A stretch of DNA of 64,000 nucleotides from Pseudomonas sp. PA15(2017) (GTDB lineage: Bacteria; Pseudomonadota; Gammaproteobacteria; Pseudomonadales; Pseudomonadaceae): the NCBI RefSeq assembly GCF_001945395.1, contig NZ_MSXV01000002.1:1-64000 (forward strand). Reading direction: 5' to 3'. The position numbers and the translations under genes were made by a program. Under the pieces are notes generated by a model. It was not told the DNA's origin and did not search any database. It saw nothing but the letters and a program-made list of their open reading frames with translations. Shown here piece by piece: positions 7,617-16,506 of this stretch. Within the stretch, counting starts at the first letter, position 1, and each line of letters starts with the position of its first letter.

Positions 7617-9671
7617 TTAGCCCAGTACCGAGATGTCGGCGACGCCCAGGAACAACCCACGCAGACGAGCCAGCAGCGCATAGCGGTTGGCACGAACCTT
7701 GGGGTCTTCGGCGTTGACCAGCACCGCTTCGAAGAAGGCGTCCACCGGCGTGCGCAGCGAAGCCAGCTGAGCCAGCGCCTCGCGGTACTGACGCGATTGC
7801 GCCAGTGGCTGCACGGCGTTGTCGGCCTTCTGGATCGCGGCGTTGAGGGTGAACTCGGCCGGCGTATCGAAGTAATGGGCTTCGATGCTGCTCGCCACTT
7901 GCCCGTCGGCCTTGCTCAGCAGGTTGGACACCCGCTTGTTGGCGGCGGCCAGGGCTTCGGCTTCAGGCAGCTTGCGGAAGGCCTGTACGGCCTGCACGCG
8001 CTGGTCGAAGTCCAGCGGCGACAGCGGGTTCACGGCACGCACGGCCTGGTAGACGGACACATCCACGCCTTCGTCTTCGTAGCGCGCTCGCAGGCGGTCG
8101 AAGATGAACTCCAGTACCTGCGGGGCCAGGCCGGCGGCCTTGACCTTGCTGGCGTACTGGCGCACGGCGAACTCGACGGTAGCGCCCAGGTCCAGCTCCA
8201 GGCCCTTCTCGATGAGGATGCGCAGCACGCCCAGGGCAGCGCGGCGCAGCGCATACGGGTCCTTGCTGCCGGTGGGCAGCATGCCGATACCGAAGATGCC
8301 GACCAGGGTGTCGAGCTTGTCGGCCAGGGCCACCGCCGCACCGGTCAGGGTGCTTGGCAGCTCGGCGCCGGCGCCACGCGGCATGTACTGCTCGTTCAGG
8401 GCCAGGGCGACGTCTTCCGGCTCGCCATCGTTCAGCGCGTAGTAATAGCCGGCGATGCCCTGCATTTCCGGGAATTCACCGACCATCTCGCTAGCCAGGT
8501 CGCACTTGCTCAGCAGGCCGGCGCGCGCGCCCCGCTTGGCGTCGCCACCGATACGCCCGGCGATGAAACCGGCCAGGGCCGAGACGCGCTGGGCCTTGTC
8601 GTAGACGGTGCCGAGCTGGGCCTGGAACACCACGTTGGCCAGGCGCTGGTTGAACGCTTCCAGCGGCTGCTTCTTGTCCTGCTTGAAGAAGAACTCGGCG
8701 TCGGTGAGGCGCGGGCGCACGACCTTTTCGTTGCCGGAGATGATCTGGCTCGGGTCCTTGCTCTCGACGTTGGCCACGGTGATGAAGCGCGGCAGCAGCT
8801 TGCCGTCGGCATCGAGCAGGCAGAAGTACTTCTGGTTGTCCTGCATGGTGGTGATCAGCGCTTCCTGGGGTACTTCCAGAAAACGTTCCTCGAAGGAGCA
8901 GACCAGCGGCACCGGCCATTCGACCAGGGCGCTGACTTCGTCGAGCAAGGCCGGCGGCACGATGGCGCTGCCCTGCTGCTCGGCGGCCAGCTGTTCGATG
9001 CGCTTGGCGATCTGCTCGCGGCGCTCGGCGCCGTCGGCGATCACATAAGCGGCGCGCAGCTCCTGGGCGTACATGGCGGGCGCGGAGATGCGCACTTCAT
9101 GGTTGGCGTGGAAGCGGTGGCCGCGGGAGAAACGGTTGGCCTTCTGGGCGAGTATCTCGCAGTCTACGATCTGATCGCCGAACAGCATCACCAGCCACTG
9201 GCTTGGGCGGACGAATTCGGTCTTGCGGGCGCCCCAGCGCATGCGCTTGGGAATCGGCAGCTCGTTCAACGAGTTTTCCACGATGCCGGGCAGCAACGTG
9301 TAGGCGCGCTGGCCAGGGATGTGCTGGCTGAATTTCAGCTTCGGCCCGCTCTGGTCGATGGCCGACAGCTCCACGCCGCACTTCTTGGCAAAGCCCAGGG
9401 CGGCCTGGGTCGGGTTGCCTTCGGCGTCGAAGGCGGCCTGCACGGGCGGGCCGTCGAGGTTGACGGTGCGGTCCGGCTGTTCGGTGGCCAGTTGCTCGAC
9501 CAGTACGGCCAGGCGGCGCGGCGCGGCATAGTAGCGCGCGCTACGGTAGCTCAGGCCGGCGGCCTTGAGGCCTTTCTCGATACCGGCGAGAAAGGATTCG
9601 CCCAGGGTTTTCAGGGCTTTGGGTGGCAGCTCTTCGGTGCCCAGTTCAACCAGAAAATCGAGCGCACTCAT
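7617..9671 (-). CDS. glyS: Glycyl-tRNA synthetase beta subunit
   Basis: A 684-aa subunit of the alpha2-beta2 bacterial glycyl-tRNA synthetase; the beta chain holds the tRNA-binding regions. The start [20 protein letters not shown] is typical of the family, and ATG at 9671 overlaps the glyQ stop by 4 bp (ATGA). The interior contains the conserved [25 protein letters not shown] and [13 protein letters not shown] blocks. Length is normal. Confidence 0.97.
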   Translation of the reverse strand: MSALDFLVELGTEELPPKALKTLGESFLAGIEKGLKAAGLSYRSARYYAAPRRLAVLVEQLATEQPDRTVNLDGPPVQAAFDAEGNPTQAALGFAKKCGVELSAIDQSGPKLKFSQHIPGQRAYTLLPGIVENSLNELPIPKRMRWGARKTEFVRPSQWLVMLFGDQIVDCEILAQKANRFSRGHRFHANHEVRISAPAMYAQELRAAYVIADGAERREQIAKRIEQLAAEQQGSAIVPPALLDEVSALVEWPVPLVCSFEERFLEVPQEALITTMQDNQKYFCLLDADGKLLPRFITVANVESKDPSQIISGNEKVVRPRLTDAEFFFKQDKKQPLEAFNQRLANVVFQAQLGTVYDKAQRVSALAGFIAGRIGGDAKRGARAGLLSKCDLASEMVGEFPEMQGIAGYYYALNDGEPEDVALALNEQYMPRGAGAELPSTLTGAAVALADKLDTLVGIFGIGMLPTGSKDPYALRRAALGVLRILIEKGLELDLGATVEFAVRQYASKVKAAGLAPQVLEFIFDRLRARYEDEGVDVSVYQAVRAVNPLSPLDFDQRVQAVQAFRKLPEAEALAAANKRVSNLLSKADGQVASSIEAHYFDTPAEFTLNAAIQKADNAVQPLAQSRQYREALAQLASLRTPVDAFFEAVLVNAEDPKVRANRYALLARLRGLFLGVADISVLG

Positions 9672-10615
9672 TCTGCTGCCTCCAGCTTGGCCAGTACTTC
9701 ATCACGCAGATCGGCGGCGGCGAGCGGGAAGCCCAGGCGACGTCGGGCCTGCAGATAACTCTGCGCCACGGCGCGGGCCAGGGTGCGCACGCGCAGGATG
9801 TACTGCTGGCGCGCGGTCACCGAAATGGCGCGGCGGGCATCCAGCAGGTTGAAGGTATGCGAGGCCTTGAGGACCATCTCGTAGGTCGGCAGCGGCAGCT
9901 CCAGCTCGATCAGGCGGTTGGCTTCGCTTTCGTAGAAGTCGAACAGCTCGAACAGCTTCTCGACGTTGGCGTGCTCGAAGTTGTAGGTCGACTGCTCCAC
10001 TTCGTTCTGGTGGAACACGTCGCCATAGGTCACCTTGCCGAACTGGCCGTCGGCCCATACCAGGTCGTACACGGAGTCGACGCCCTGGATATACATGGCC
10101 AGGCGCTCGAGGCCGTAGGTGATCTCGCCGGTGACCGGGTAGCATTCGATGCCACCGACCTGCTGGAAGTAGGTGAACTGGGTGACTTCCATGCCGTTGA
10201 GCCAGATTTCCCAGCCCAGACCCCAGGCGCCGAGGGTCGGCGATTCCCAGTTGTCTTCGACGAAACGGATGTCGTGCACCAGCGGGTCGATGCCGATGGC
10301 CTTCAACGAGCCCAGGTACAGCTCCTGGAAATTTTCCGGGTTCGGCTTCAGTACCACCTGGAACTGGTAGTAGTGCTGCAGGCGGTTGGGGTTCTCGCCG
10401 TAGCGGCCGTCAGTGGGGCGACGCGATGGTTGCACGTAGGCGGCGTTCCAGGTCTCCGGGCCAATGGCGCGCAGGAACGTGGCGGTGTGGAAGGTACCGG
10501 CGCCCACTTCCATGTCATAGGGTTGCAGTACCACACAGCCCTGTTCGGCCCAGTATTGTTGCAGGGCAAGGATCAGGTCCTGGAAGGTGCGCACGGCAGG
10601 CGTTGTCTGGCTCAC
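9668..10615 (-). CDS. glyQ: Glycyl-tRNA synthetase alpha subunit
   Basis: A 315-aa class II synthetase subunit that activates glycine. The N-terminus [18 protein letters not shown] matches what I recall of Pseudomonas GlyQ, which places the start at a GTG codon at 10615; the open frame goes 23 codons further upstream without family resemblance. Family blocks include [39 protein letters not shown] and [19 protein letters not shown]. It is co-translated with glyS through a 4-bp overlap. I see no T-box leader upstream. Confidence 0.96.
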   Translation of the reverse strand: MSQTTPAVRTFQDLILALQQYWAEQGCVVLQPYDMEVGAGTFHTATFLRAIGPETWNAAYVQPSRRPTDGRYGENPNRLQHYYQFQVVLKPNPENFQELYLGSLKAIGIDPLVHDIRFVEDNWESPTLGAWGLGWEIWLNGMEVTQFTYFQQVGGIECYPVTGEITYGLERLAMYIQGVDSVYDLVWADGQFGKVTYGDVFHQNEVEQSTYNFEHANVEKLFELFDFYESEANRLIELELPLPTYEMVLKASHTFNLLDARRAISVTARQQYILRVRTLARAVAQSYLQARRRLGFPLAAADLRDEVLAKLEAAE

Positions 10616-10929
10616 GAAAAATTCACCTGTTGGGGCTGCGACTGAAAGCCGGAGAGTATACCCGAAGCAAGGCGCAGCCCGCATGCTGCGCCGTCTTGAC
10701 TAATAAAGCGCGACACGGGTGATGGCAGGCTGCTGGCGCTGGCGATGGTTTTTCACGCCGCTTGCCCGTGCGCTGGAAAAATCCGCCTGGCCGACCTGCG
10801 GGTTTGGCGGCGCTCGCGCGTCTTATAGGGAAACGCTGCCGTTTGCGATGCACAACGGCAGCCGTCGTCGATCAGCCGCCCCGCGGCCGGGGGCCTGATC
10901 ATGTTCGCAGCAGCAGGCAAGGTGTATCG
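10616..10929. other. Divergent intergenic region between glyQ and the PepSY gene
   Basis: This 314-bp stretch must hold a promoter for glyQS on the minus strand and one for the PepSY operon on the plus strand. I see no Fur box of the usual GATAATGATAATCATTATC type, no riboswitch and no open frame I trust. AAGGTG at 10919-10924 may serve as the ribosome-binding site for the ATG at 10930. A GC-rich partial palindrome lies near 10880-10898. Confidence 0.4.
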
Positions 10930-12555
10930 ATGAAAGAAGGATTTCGCCAGTCCATGGCGTGGTTGCATACCTGGACGGGGCTGGTGGTGGGCTGGGTACT
11001 GTTCTTCGTGTTCGTGACGGGCACTGCCGGCTACGTGGACGATGAAATTACCCGCTGGATGGAACCGGAGCGGCCTCTGCAGGTGCGGGTGGAAGGCGTG
11101 GAACGCGGGCCGATGATCGAGCGCGCGCTCGCCCGCCTGGAGCAGGTGGCCGGCAATGCCAAGAGCTGGACCATCACCCTGCCCCATACCTCATTGCGAC
11201 CCCGTGGCGAACAGGGCCTGGCGATCGACTGGGAGGATTTGCCCGAGCGTGGCCACGATTATGGTCGGCGCGGTAGCGAGACGCTCGACGCCCACACCGG
11301 CCTGCCACGCCAGGAAGTCGAGCCACGGGAAACCGGCGGCGGCGCGGCGCTCTACGAGATGCACTACGCGCTGCATTACCTGCCGTACGAGGTGGCGATC
11401 TACATCGTCGGCGTATGCACCATGCTGATGCTGCTGGCGATCCTCACCGGGGTGGTCACCCACAAGAAGATCTTCAAGGACTTCTTCACCTTCCGCCCCG
11501 GCAAGGGCCAGCGTTCCTGGCTGGATGCGCACAACGTGATCAGTGTGATGGCCCTGCCGTTCTTTCTGATGATCACCTACAGCGGCCTGGTGTTCTTTCT
11601 CTTCAACTACATGCCGGCCGGCGTGGCGGCGTTGTACGGCCCCGGCAAACTGCAAGAGCGCGTGTTGTTCGACGAACTGTTCAGCCGCGACAAGCGTGAG
11701 CACCTGCCTGCCAGCCGGCCTCAGGTGTCACTCGAGGAGTTGGTGCGGCGCGCCGAGGCGCAGTGGCCCGGACAGGGCGTGGCCAGCCTGACCCTCAGCC
11801 AGGTCAAGGGCGAGCCGGCGCGGATCGACGTGCAGCGCGTCACAGAGGGCTCGGTGAACGTCTATGACCCGGTGATACTCAGTTTTGCAGCCGACGGACA
11901 GCCCGCCGTCTACCCGGACGAGACCCACGGCCCCGGCAAGGTCCACCGCATGCTGGTCGGTTTGCACGAAGGCTTGTTCGCCGACTGGTGGCTGCGCTGG
12001 CTGTACCTCGTCGCCGGTCTGCTGGGCTGCGGGATGATCGGTACCGGCCTGGTATTGTGGACGGTCAAACGACGTAATCAGCACCTCAAGCGCAACGATG
12101 GCGCCGCCTTGTTCGACGCCTACGGGCTGCGTCTGGTGGAGGTGCTCAATGCCGGCACCCTGGTCGGCCTGCCGATCGCGGTCGCCGCCTACTTCTGGGC
12201 CAATCGCCTGTTGCCGGTGGGCATGGCCGACCGCGCCGCCTGGGAAATGCACTGCCTGTTCCTGACCTGGGGCTGGCTGTTGCTCTACGCCGCGCTGCGA
12301 CCCTTGAAGAAAGCCTGGCTGGAAATGGCCTGGATGGCGGTAGCGGCCTACGCCCTGATTCCGCTGATCAATGCCCTGACCACCGACCGCCATCTGGGCG
12401 TCACGCTGGTCGAGGGCGACTGGGTGCTGGCCGGCTTCGACCTGAGCATGTTCGGCCTGGCCGTCCTTTTCGCCTACGGCGCCCTGAAGATTCGTCGCCG
12501 CTGGCTGAAAGCCGACGCGGCTGCGATGCAGGCCGGCAAGGAGGCGCTGGCATGA
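10930..12555 (+). CDS. PepSY-associated transmembrane (PiuB-like) protein
   Basis: A 541-aa inner-membrane protein. It begins with the family-typical helix after MKEGFRQSMAWLHTWTGL, where the WLHxWxGL pattern is diagnostic of PepSY_TM proteins, and has further membrane segments near 165, 210, 365 and in the C-terminal third. Large periplasmic loops contain PepSY-like stretches. Related genes usually sit beside TonB-dependent siderophore receptors and may reduce or release ferric siderophores; that role is family knowledge, not shown here, and no receptor gene is present nearby. The frame is open to 10762, but ATG at 10930 starts the conserved part. It overlaps the next gene by 4 bp. Confidence 0.88.
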   Translation: MKEGFRQSMAWLHTWTGLVVGWVLFFVFVTGTAGYVDDEITRWMEPERPLQVRVEGVERGPMIERALARLEQVAGNAKSWTITLPHTSLRPRGEQGLAIDWEDLPERGHDYGRRGSETLDAHTGLPRQEVEPRETGGGAALYEMHYALHYLPYEVAIYIVGVCTMLMLLAILTGVVTHKKIFKDFFTFRPGKGQRSWLDAHNVISVMALPFFLMITYSGLVFFLFNYMPAGVAALYGPGKLQERVLFDELFSRDKREHLPASRPQVSLEELVRRAEAQWPGQGVASLTLSQVKGEPARIDVQRVTEGSVNVYDPVILSFAADGQPAVYPDETHGPGKVHRMLVGLHEGLFADWWLRWLYLVAGLLGCGMIGTGLVLWTVKRRNQHLKRNDGAALFDAYGLRLVEVLNAGTLVGLPIAVAAYFWANRLLPVGMADRAAWEMHCLFLTWGWLLLYAALRPLKKAWLEMAWMAVAAYALIPLINALTTDRHLGVTLVEGDWVLAGFDLSMFGLAVLFAYGALKIRRRWLKADAAAMQAGKEALA

Positions 12556-12848
12556 AGAAGGGTTCGATGGCCGCCTATCGCTGGTCGGTCGCCTCGCGGG
12601 TACTGGCCGCGGCATTGGGCGGTTATGCGTTGGCCTCGGCGTTGACCGTGCTGCTGGCGCTGATCTGGCCGCTACCGAAAAGCCAGGCCGTGATGGCCGC
12701 CACCATGCTCAGCTTCACCCTGTATGCCGTGGCAGTGATCTGGGTGTTCAGCGTGCGCAGCGTGACCCGTGCCTGGCTGGGCATGCTGATCCCCACCGGC
12801 GTGGCGGCGTTGCTGTGCTGGGCATTGCAGGCGGGAGGTACGGCATGA
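12552..12848 (+). CDS. DUF3649 small membrane protein
   Basis: A 98-aa protein with three hydrophobic helices (about 18-38, 46-66 and 75-93). Its position between a PepSY_TM gene and a DUF3325 gene, with 4-bp overlaps on both sides, is the usual arrangement of DUF3649 iron-transport-associated proteins. Biochemical function is not known to me. The ATG overlaps the upstream stop (ATGA). Confidence 0.85.
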   Translation: MKKGSMAAYRWSVASRVLAAALGGYALASALTVLLALIWPLPKSQAVMAATMLSFTLYAVAVIWVFSVRSVTRAWLGMLIPTGVAALLCWALQAGGTA

Positions 12849-13648
12849 TCCTCAATCTGTCCCTCCTATTGGCCAGTCTCGGCGGCTTCATCGCCCTGGC
12901 ACTGGCCATGGAAAAACACTGCCGGCAGCTGCTGCATCGCGTGCTCTCGCCTCGCTGGCTGCAGGCGCTGCGCATTCTCGGTTGGCTACTGCTGGTCGCG
13001 GCGCTGGCGCTGAGCCTGGGGCAGCTAGGCTGGAGCATCGGGGCGGCGGCCTGGTTCGGTTGGCTGTCGGTCGCCGGCGTGGCGCTGGCGTTCTACCTGC
13101 CCAGGTGGCCCGGGCCGCGCGAACCTGCCAAGGCGGCGCGGCGCGACAAGCACCCGGTTATGCCGCCACCAGCCGAACGCTTGCTCGGCCTGCGCCGCGC
13201 TGCCACGGCGCTGCTGTTGCTGGCGCCCGTGGCGGTGCTCGGCCTGCTGCTGAGCGCTGCGCCAAAACCGCTGCATAGCGATGAAGCCGTACTTGGTCAG
13301 GTCGGGCCCTGGTCGTTCGCCCTCGCCCAGGCCGAGCGCAAGGCGCCGCATCAGGTACTGGGCACGCCCTTCAAGGCCTTCGACGTGCGCTTTTGCGAGC
13401 GCTGCGACGAGCAGATCCGCGCGGCCTACCTGAAAATCCGCAAGCCGCGCTCGCTGCGGGCGGCCGGCCTGGTGTTCAGCGGCGAGCGCTGGGACCGCCG
13501 AGTGGAAATCCAGATCCCTGCCAAGGCCAGGGTCAGTGACGGGCTGTGGCTGACCGTCGAAGGCAAGGACGGCAGCGTGCACCATGCCGCCGTGGATATC
13601 GACAAGGTGTCGCCCGAGCTGGCGGCCTACCTGACGGACGAGTCCTGA
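12845..13648 (+). CDS. DUF3325 membrane protein with extra C-terminal domain
   Basis: A 267-aa protein. Residues 1-95 form three hydrophobic helices matching the DUF3325 pattern (LALAMEKHCRQLL...RWLQALRILGWLLL). After a basic Pro-rich linker comes another helix (about 118-138) and then a soluble region of about 125 residues, probably periplasmic, with the Cys pair FCERCDEQ. DUF3325 proteins are normally about 100-110 aa, so this looks like a fusion with a second protein that I cannot identify. ATG at 12845 overlaps the DUF3649 stop; the frame opens 10 codons earlier. The Cys pair could bind metal or heme or be redox-active, but this is speculation. Confidence 0.78.
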   Translation: MILNLSLLLASLGGFIALALAMEKHCRQLLHRVLSPRWLQALRILGWLLLVAALALSLGQLGWSIGAAAWFGWLSVAGVALAFYLPRWPGPREPAKAARRDKHPVMPPPAERLLGLRRAATALLLLAPVAVLGLLLSAAPKPLHSDEAVLGQVGPWSFALAQAERKAPHQVLGTPFKAFDVRFCERCDEQIRAAYLKIRKPRSLRAAGLVFSGERWDRRVEIQIPAKARVSDGLWLTVEGKDGSVHHAAVDIDKVSPELAAYLTDES

Positions 13649-13660
13649 CAACCCGTCCAT

Positions 13661-13850
13661 GATCTTTCAGCCCGGGCTCGTCGATTTTGACTGCAAGGTG
13701 GCGAGAGCGGACTTTCAGCGGTCAATTGTGGGAGCGGGCGGGGACGCCTAGTTCATGCCCGCGATTTTCGCGCGCATGGCGCGCTCCCACAGTGAATCGG
13801 CGAACGGACGCTTCTACCTTGCAGCTGCCTCTTCATGCGCACGAGGATCT
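13661..13850. repeat. Composite REP-containing intergenic element, copy 1
   Basis: The 302-bp gap after the DUF3325 gene holds a REP-type palindrome at 13727-13791, with arms TGTGGGAGCGGGC and GCGCGCTCCCACA. It is bracketed by GATCTTTCAG at 13661 and CTTCATGCGCACGAGGATCT at 13831-13850. The same outer motifs flank a second REP palindrome at 41008-41181, so the repeated unit is longer than the palindrome. No gene is visible here. Confidence 0.7.
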
Positions 13851-13950
13851 GAGTGGCCGGCTTCGGGCGCGGCGCATTCCCGAGGCGGATTGCGCCCGTC
13901 GGGGCAATGCGCGGTTATAGTCTGCTCTCGCCCTCACCGAGCCGACTGCC

Positions 13951-14514
13951 ATGCCCCGCTGTTTCTGGTGTAACGACGATCCGCTGTATCAGGCCTACCA
14001 CGACAGGGAATGGGGCGTGCCGTCACGCGATCCCCAGCACCTGTTCGAGATGCTGCTGCTCGAAGGTGCCCAGGCCGGGCTGTCGTGGATCACCGTGCTG
14101 AAGAAGCGCGAGCGGTATCGCGAGGTGCTGTTCGGCTTCGATGCCGAGCGCCTGGCCGCGATGAGCGACGCCTACATCGAAACCCTGATGCAGGACCCCG
14201 GCATCATCCGCAACCGCCTCAAGCTGCAGGCCGCACGCAAGAACGCCCAGGCCTGGCTGCGCCTGGACGATCCGGTAGCGCTGCTCTGGTCGTTCATCGG
14301 CGGCCAGCCGAAGATCAACCATTTCGAGGGCCGTGGCGACGTACCGGCCGTCACGCCCGAAGCCGAGGCCATGAGCAAGGCGCTGAAGAAGGCCGGCTTC
14401 ACCTTCGTCGGCCCGACCATCTGCTACGCCTTCATGCAGGCCACCGGGATGGTCATGGACCACACCCGCGATTGCGACCGCTACGCCCAACTGCAACAGC
14501 AGGCCCACCCATGA
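13951..14514 (+). CDS. tag: DNA-3-methyladenine glycosylase I
   Basis: A 187-aa base-excision repair enzyme that removes 3-methyladenine from DNA. The zinc site of E. coli Tag is intact: Cys4 (MPRCFW), His17 (AYHDREWG), and the His and Cys of DHTRDCDRY near the C-terminus. The glycosylase core has EGAQAGLSWITVLKKRE and FIGGQPKINH. Gene order after glyQS agrees with PA0010 in P. aeruginosa, with the PepSY unit in between. It overlaps the next gene by 4 bp. Confidence 0.96.
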   Translation: MPRCFWCNDDPLYQAYHDREWGVPSRDPQHLFEMLLLEGAQAGLSWITVLKKRERYREVLFGFDAERLAAMSDAYIETLMQDPGIIRNRLKLQAARKNAQAWLRLDDPVALLWSFIGGQPKINHFEGRGDVPAVTPEAEAMSKALKKAGFTFVGPTICYAFMQATGMVMDHTRDCDRYAQLQQQAHP

Positions 14515-15125
14515 GCACCACCATCGATACGCTCGAACAACTGCAGGCGCTGTATGGCGTGCCCCACGAGCGCTCGCTGCGCAAGGAGCTGTCCTACCTG
14601 AGCGCGCCCTATCAGGCGCTGGTGGCCGCCTCGCCATTCGTGGTGCTGGGCACCCACGGTCCGGACGGGCTGGACTGCTCGCCGCGGGGCGACGCACCGG
14701 GCTTCGTGCGCGTTCTCGACGAGCGCACCCTGCTGCTGCCGGATCGCCCCGGCAACAATCGCATCGACAGCCTGCGCAACATCATCCACGACCCCCACGT
14801 GGCGCTGCTGTTGCTGATCCCCGGCGTCGGCGAAAGCTTCCGGGTCAATGGTCGTGCGACCATCTCGCTGGAGCCCGCGCTGCTGGCGCTGTGCGAGGCG
14901 CAAGGCAAACTGCCGCGCAGCGTGCTGCGCATCAATGTCGATACCTGCTACTTCCAATGCTCCAAGGCGGCGGTGCGCTCGGGTTTGTGGGAGGCCGAGC
15001 GGCAGGTCGAGCGAGCCAGCCTGCCGTCTGCCGGCGACCTGCTCAAGGCGGTAATGGATCCGCAGTTCGACGTGCAGGCCTATGAACGGCAGCTTCAGGA
15101 ACGCCTGAAAACGCAGCTTTATTGA
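14511..15125 (+). CDS. Pyridoxamine 5'-phosphate oxidase-fold flavoprotein
   Basis: A 204-aa protein of the FMN-binding split-barrel fold, close to the MSMEG_1061-type PNPOx-like family: ASPFVVLGTHGPDGLDCSPRGDAPGFVRVLDERTLL (shown here in part) and RPGNNRIDSLRNIIHDP are the FMN-site regions. Related proteins bind FMN or F420 or act as oxidoreductases; the substrate is unknown. ATG at 14511 overlaps the tag stop (ATGA), suggesting co-expression. Confidence 0.85.
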   Translation: MSTTIDTLEQLQALYGVPHERSLRKELSYLSAPYQALVAASPFVVLGTHGPDGLDCSPRGDAPGFVRVLDERTLLLPDRPGNNRIDSLRNIIHDPHVALLLLIPGVGESFRVNGRATISLEPALLALCEAQGKLPRSVLRINVDTCYFQCSKAAVRSGLWEAERQVERASLPSAGDLLKAVMDPQFDVQAYERQLQERLKTQLY

Positions 15126-15211
15126 ACGTTTCATCGTTTCTGCCGGTGTATGTAACAGTCAGGATGTCCCCGAATGGTTACAATACGCGCCCTTTTTAAT
15201 GGTAGCTGCTT

Positions 15212-16099
15212 GTGGAAAAGCTCAAAGGCGCGCTGGTGGTCGGATCCCTGCGCTTGTTCGCCCTCCTGCCCTGGCGCGCCGTGCAGTCGTTGGGTGCGAT
15301 GATCGGCTGGTTGATGTGGAAGTTGCCCAATGGCTCGCGCGAAGTCGTGCGCATCAACCTCGCCAAGTGTTTCCCTGAACTGAATGCCGTCGAGCACGAC
15401 AAACTGGTCGGCCGCAGTCTCATCGATATCGGCCGTACCCTGACCGAGAGCGCTTGCGCCTGGGTCTGGCCGGCGCACAAGTCCCTGGCTCGTGTGCGTG
15501 AGGTCGAAGGCCTGGAAGTGCTCGAGGCGGCGCTGGCCTCCGGCAAGGGCGTGGTCGGCATCACCAGTCACCTGGGCAACTGGGAAGTGCTCAACCACTT
15601 CTACTGCTCGCAGTGCAAACCGATCATTTTCTACCGTCCGCCCAAGCTCAAGGCGGTCGACGATCTGCTGCGCGAGCAGCGCGTGCAGTTAGGCAACCGC
15701 GTGGCACCGTCGACCAAGGAAGGTATCCTCAGCGTCATCAAGGAAGTGCGCAAGGGCGGCTCGGTGGGCATTCCTGCCGACCCGGAGCCGAGCCTCTCGG
15801 CGGGTATCTTCGTGCCCTTCTGCGGCACCGTTGCGCTGACCAGCAAGTTCGTGCCGGGCATGCTCGCCGGGCACAAGGCGGTCGGCGTGTTCCTGCACGC
15901 GGTGCGTCTGGAAGACGGTTCCGGTTACAAGGTGATCCTCGAAGCCGCGCCGGAAGACATGTACAGCGAAGACACCTATACCGCCGTGGCCGCCATGAGC
16001 GGCGTGGTGGAGAAGTACGTACGCACCTACCCCAGCCAGTACATGTGGAGCATGAAGCGCTTCAAGAAGCGCCCCGAGGGCGAAGAGCGCTGGTACTGA
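15212..16099 (+). CDS. lpxL: Lipid A lauroyl-type acyltransferase (LpxL/HtrB family)
   Basis: A 295-aa inner-membrane acyltransferase for secondary acylation of lipid A. It has an N-terminal hydrophobic segment, catalytic HX4E in SHLGNWE (about residues 115-121), and the PADPEPSLSAGIFVPF region. The start is GTG at 15212; no in-frame ATG is better placed. The position next to tag and a PilZ gene corresponds to PA0011 (HtrB1) of P. aeruginosa as I recall it. A GC-rich hairpin (16105-16112 with 16122-16129) follows the stop codon but lacks a T tract. Confidence 0.93.
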   Translation: MEKLKGALVVGSLRLFALLPWRAVQSLGAMIGWLMWKLPNGSREVVRINLAKCFPELNAVEHDKLVGRSLIDIGRTLTESACAWVWPAHKSLARVREVEGLEVLEAALASGKGVVGITSHLGNWEVLNHFYCSQCKPIIFYRPPKLKAVDDLLREQRVQLGNRVAPSTKEGILSVIKEVRKGGSVGIPADPEPSLSAGIFVPFCGTVALTSKFVPGMLAGHKAVGVFLHAVRLEDGSGYKVILEAAPEDMYSEDTYTAVAAMSGVVEKYVRTYPSQYMWSMKRFKKRPEGEERWY

Positions 16100-16194
16100 A
16101 AGTGGCGGCGCCTCGCAACGTGGCGCCGCTTCGCTGGGCTTGTGCGGCGATTTGAGTTATTAACGGGGCACATTTTTCTCGAGGCTGCCAGGAC

Positions 16195-16461
16195 ATGTCC
16201 GCCAACCAGCGTCAGCATCCCCGTACACCGATGAAATGCCGCATCAAGATCTGCCATCCGAGCTTCGGTGAGCTGGTCGCCCAGACCCGCGACCTTTCCG
16301 ATGGCGGCGTGTACGTCAAACATGACGACCTGGCCGCCCTGGAGCCCGGTACACGGGTGACCGGCCAGGTGCAGGACCTGCCCATCGAAGCGCCGATCCT
16401 GGAGATGGAAGTCATGCGCGTCACCCCTGACGGCGTGGGGCTACGCTTCGTTCGCGATTGA
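16195..16461 (+). CDS. PilZ domain c-di-GMP-binding protein
   Basis: An 88-aa single-domain PilZ protein. The c-di-GMP-binding signature is present: RxxxR in QRQHPRTP (Arg6, Arg10) and (D/N)xSxxG in DLSDGGVYV. Such proteins change conformation on ligand binding and act on partners in motility, alginate or virulence. It has no partner domain of its own. It matches PA0012 by position and is followed by a strong terminator. Confidence 0.95.
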   Translation: MSANQRQHPRTPMKCRIKICHPSFGELVAQTRDLSDGGVYVKHDDLAALEPGTRVTGQVQDLPIEAPILEMEVMRVTPDGVGLRFVRD

Positions 16462-16466
16462 GTTCG

Positions 16467-16496
16467 GCAGGCCGGCGCCCTGCTTCGCCGGCCTGC
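16467..16496. terminator. Bidirectional Rho-independent terminator
   Basis: A perfect 11-bp GC-rich stem (16467-16477 with 16486-16496) around an 8-base loop is followed by TTCCTTTT on the plus strand. It lies between the ends of the convergent PilZ gene and the betaine-binding protein gene and can serve both. Confidence 0.85.
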
Positions 16497-16506
16497 TTCC
16501 TTTTGC

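Noticed and set aside
7797..9758. Open frame of 653 codons on the plus strand opposite glyS
   Set aside because: It mirrors a conserved gene in a GC-rich genome. The product is rich in Gly, Gln, Val, His and Leu without domain features, and has no ribosome-binding site.
10616..10760. T-box leader for glyQS
   Set aside because: No T-box sequence or specifier stem is visible, and glyQS in Pseudomonas is not known to me to be T-box regulated.
14010..14510. Extended N-terminus for the PNPOx-fold gene
   Set aside because: The frame is open through tag, but that part is Arg/Pro/His-rich antisense-like sequence. ATG at 14511 overlaps the tag stop and starts the conserved domain.
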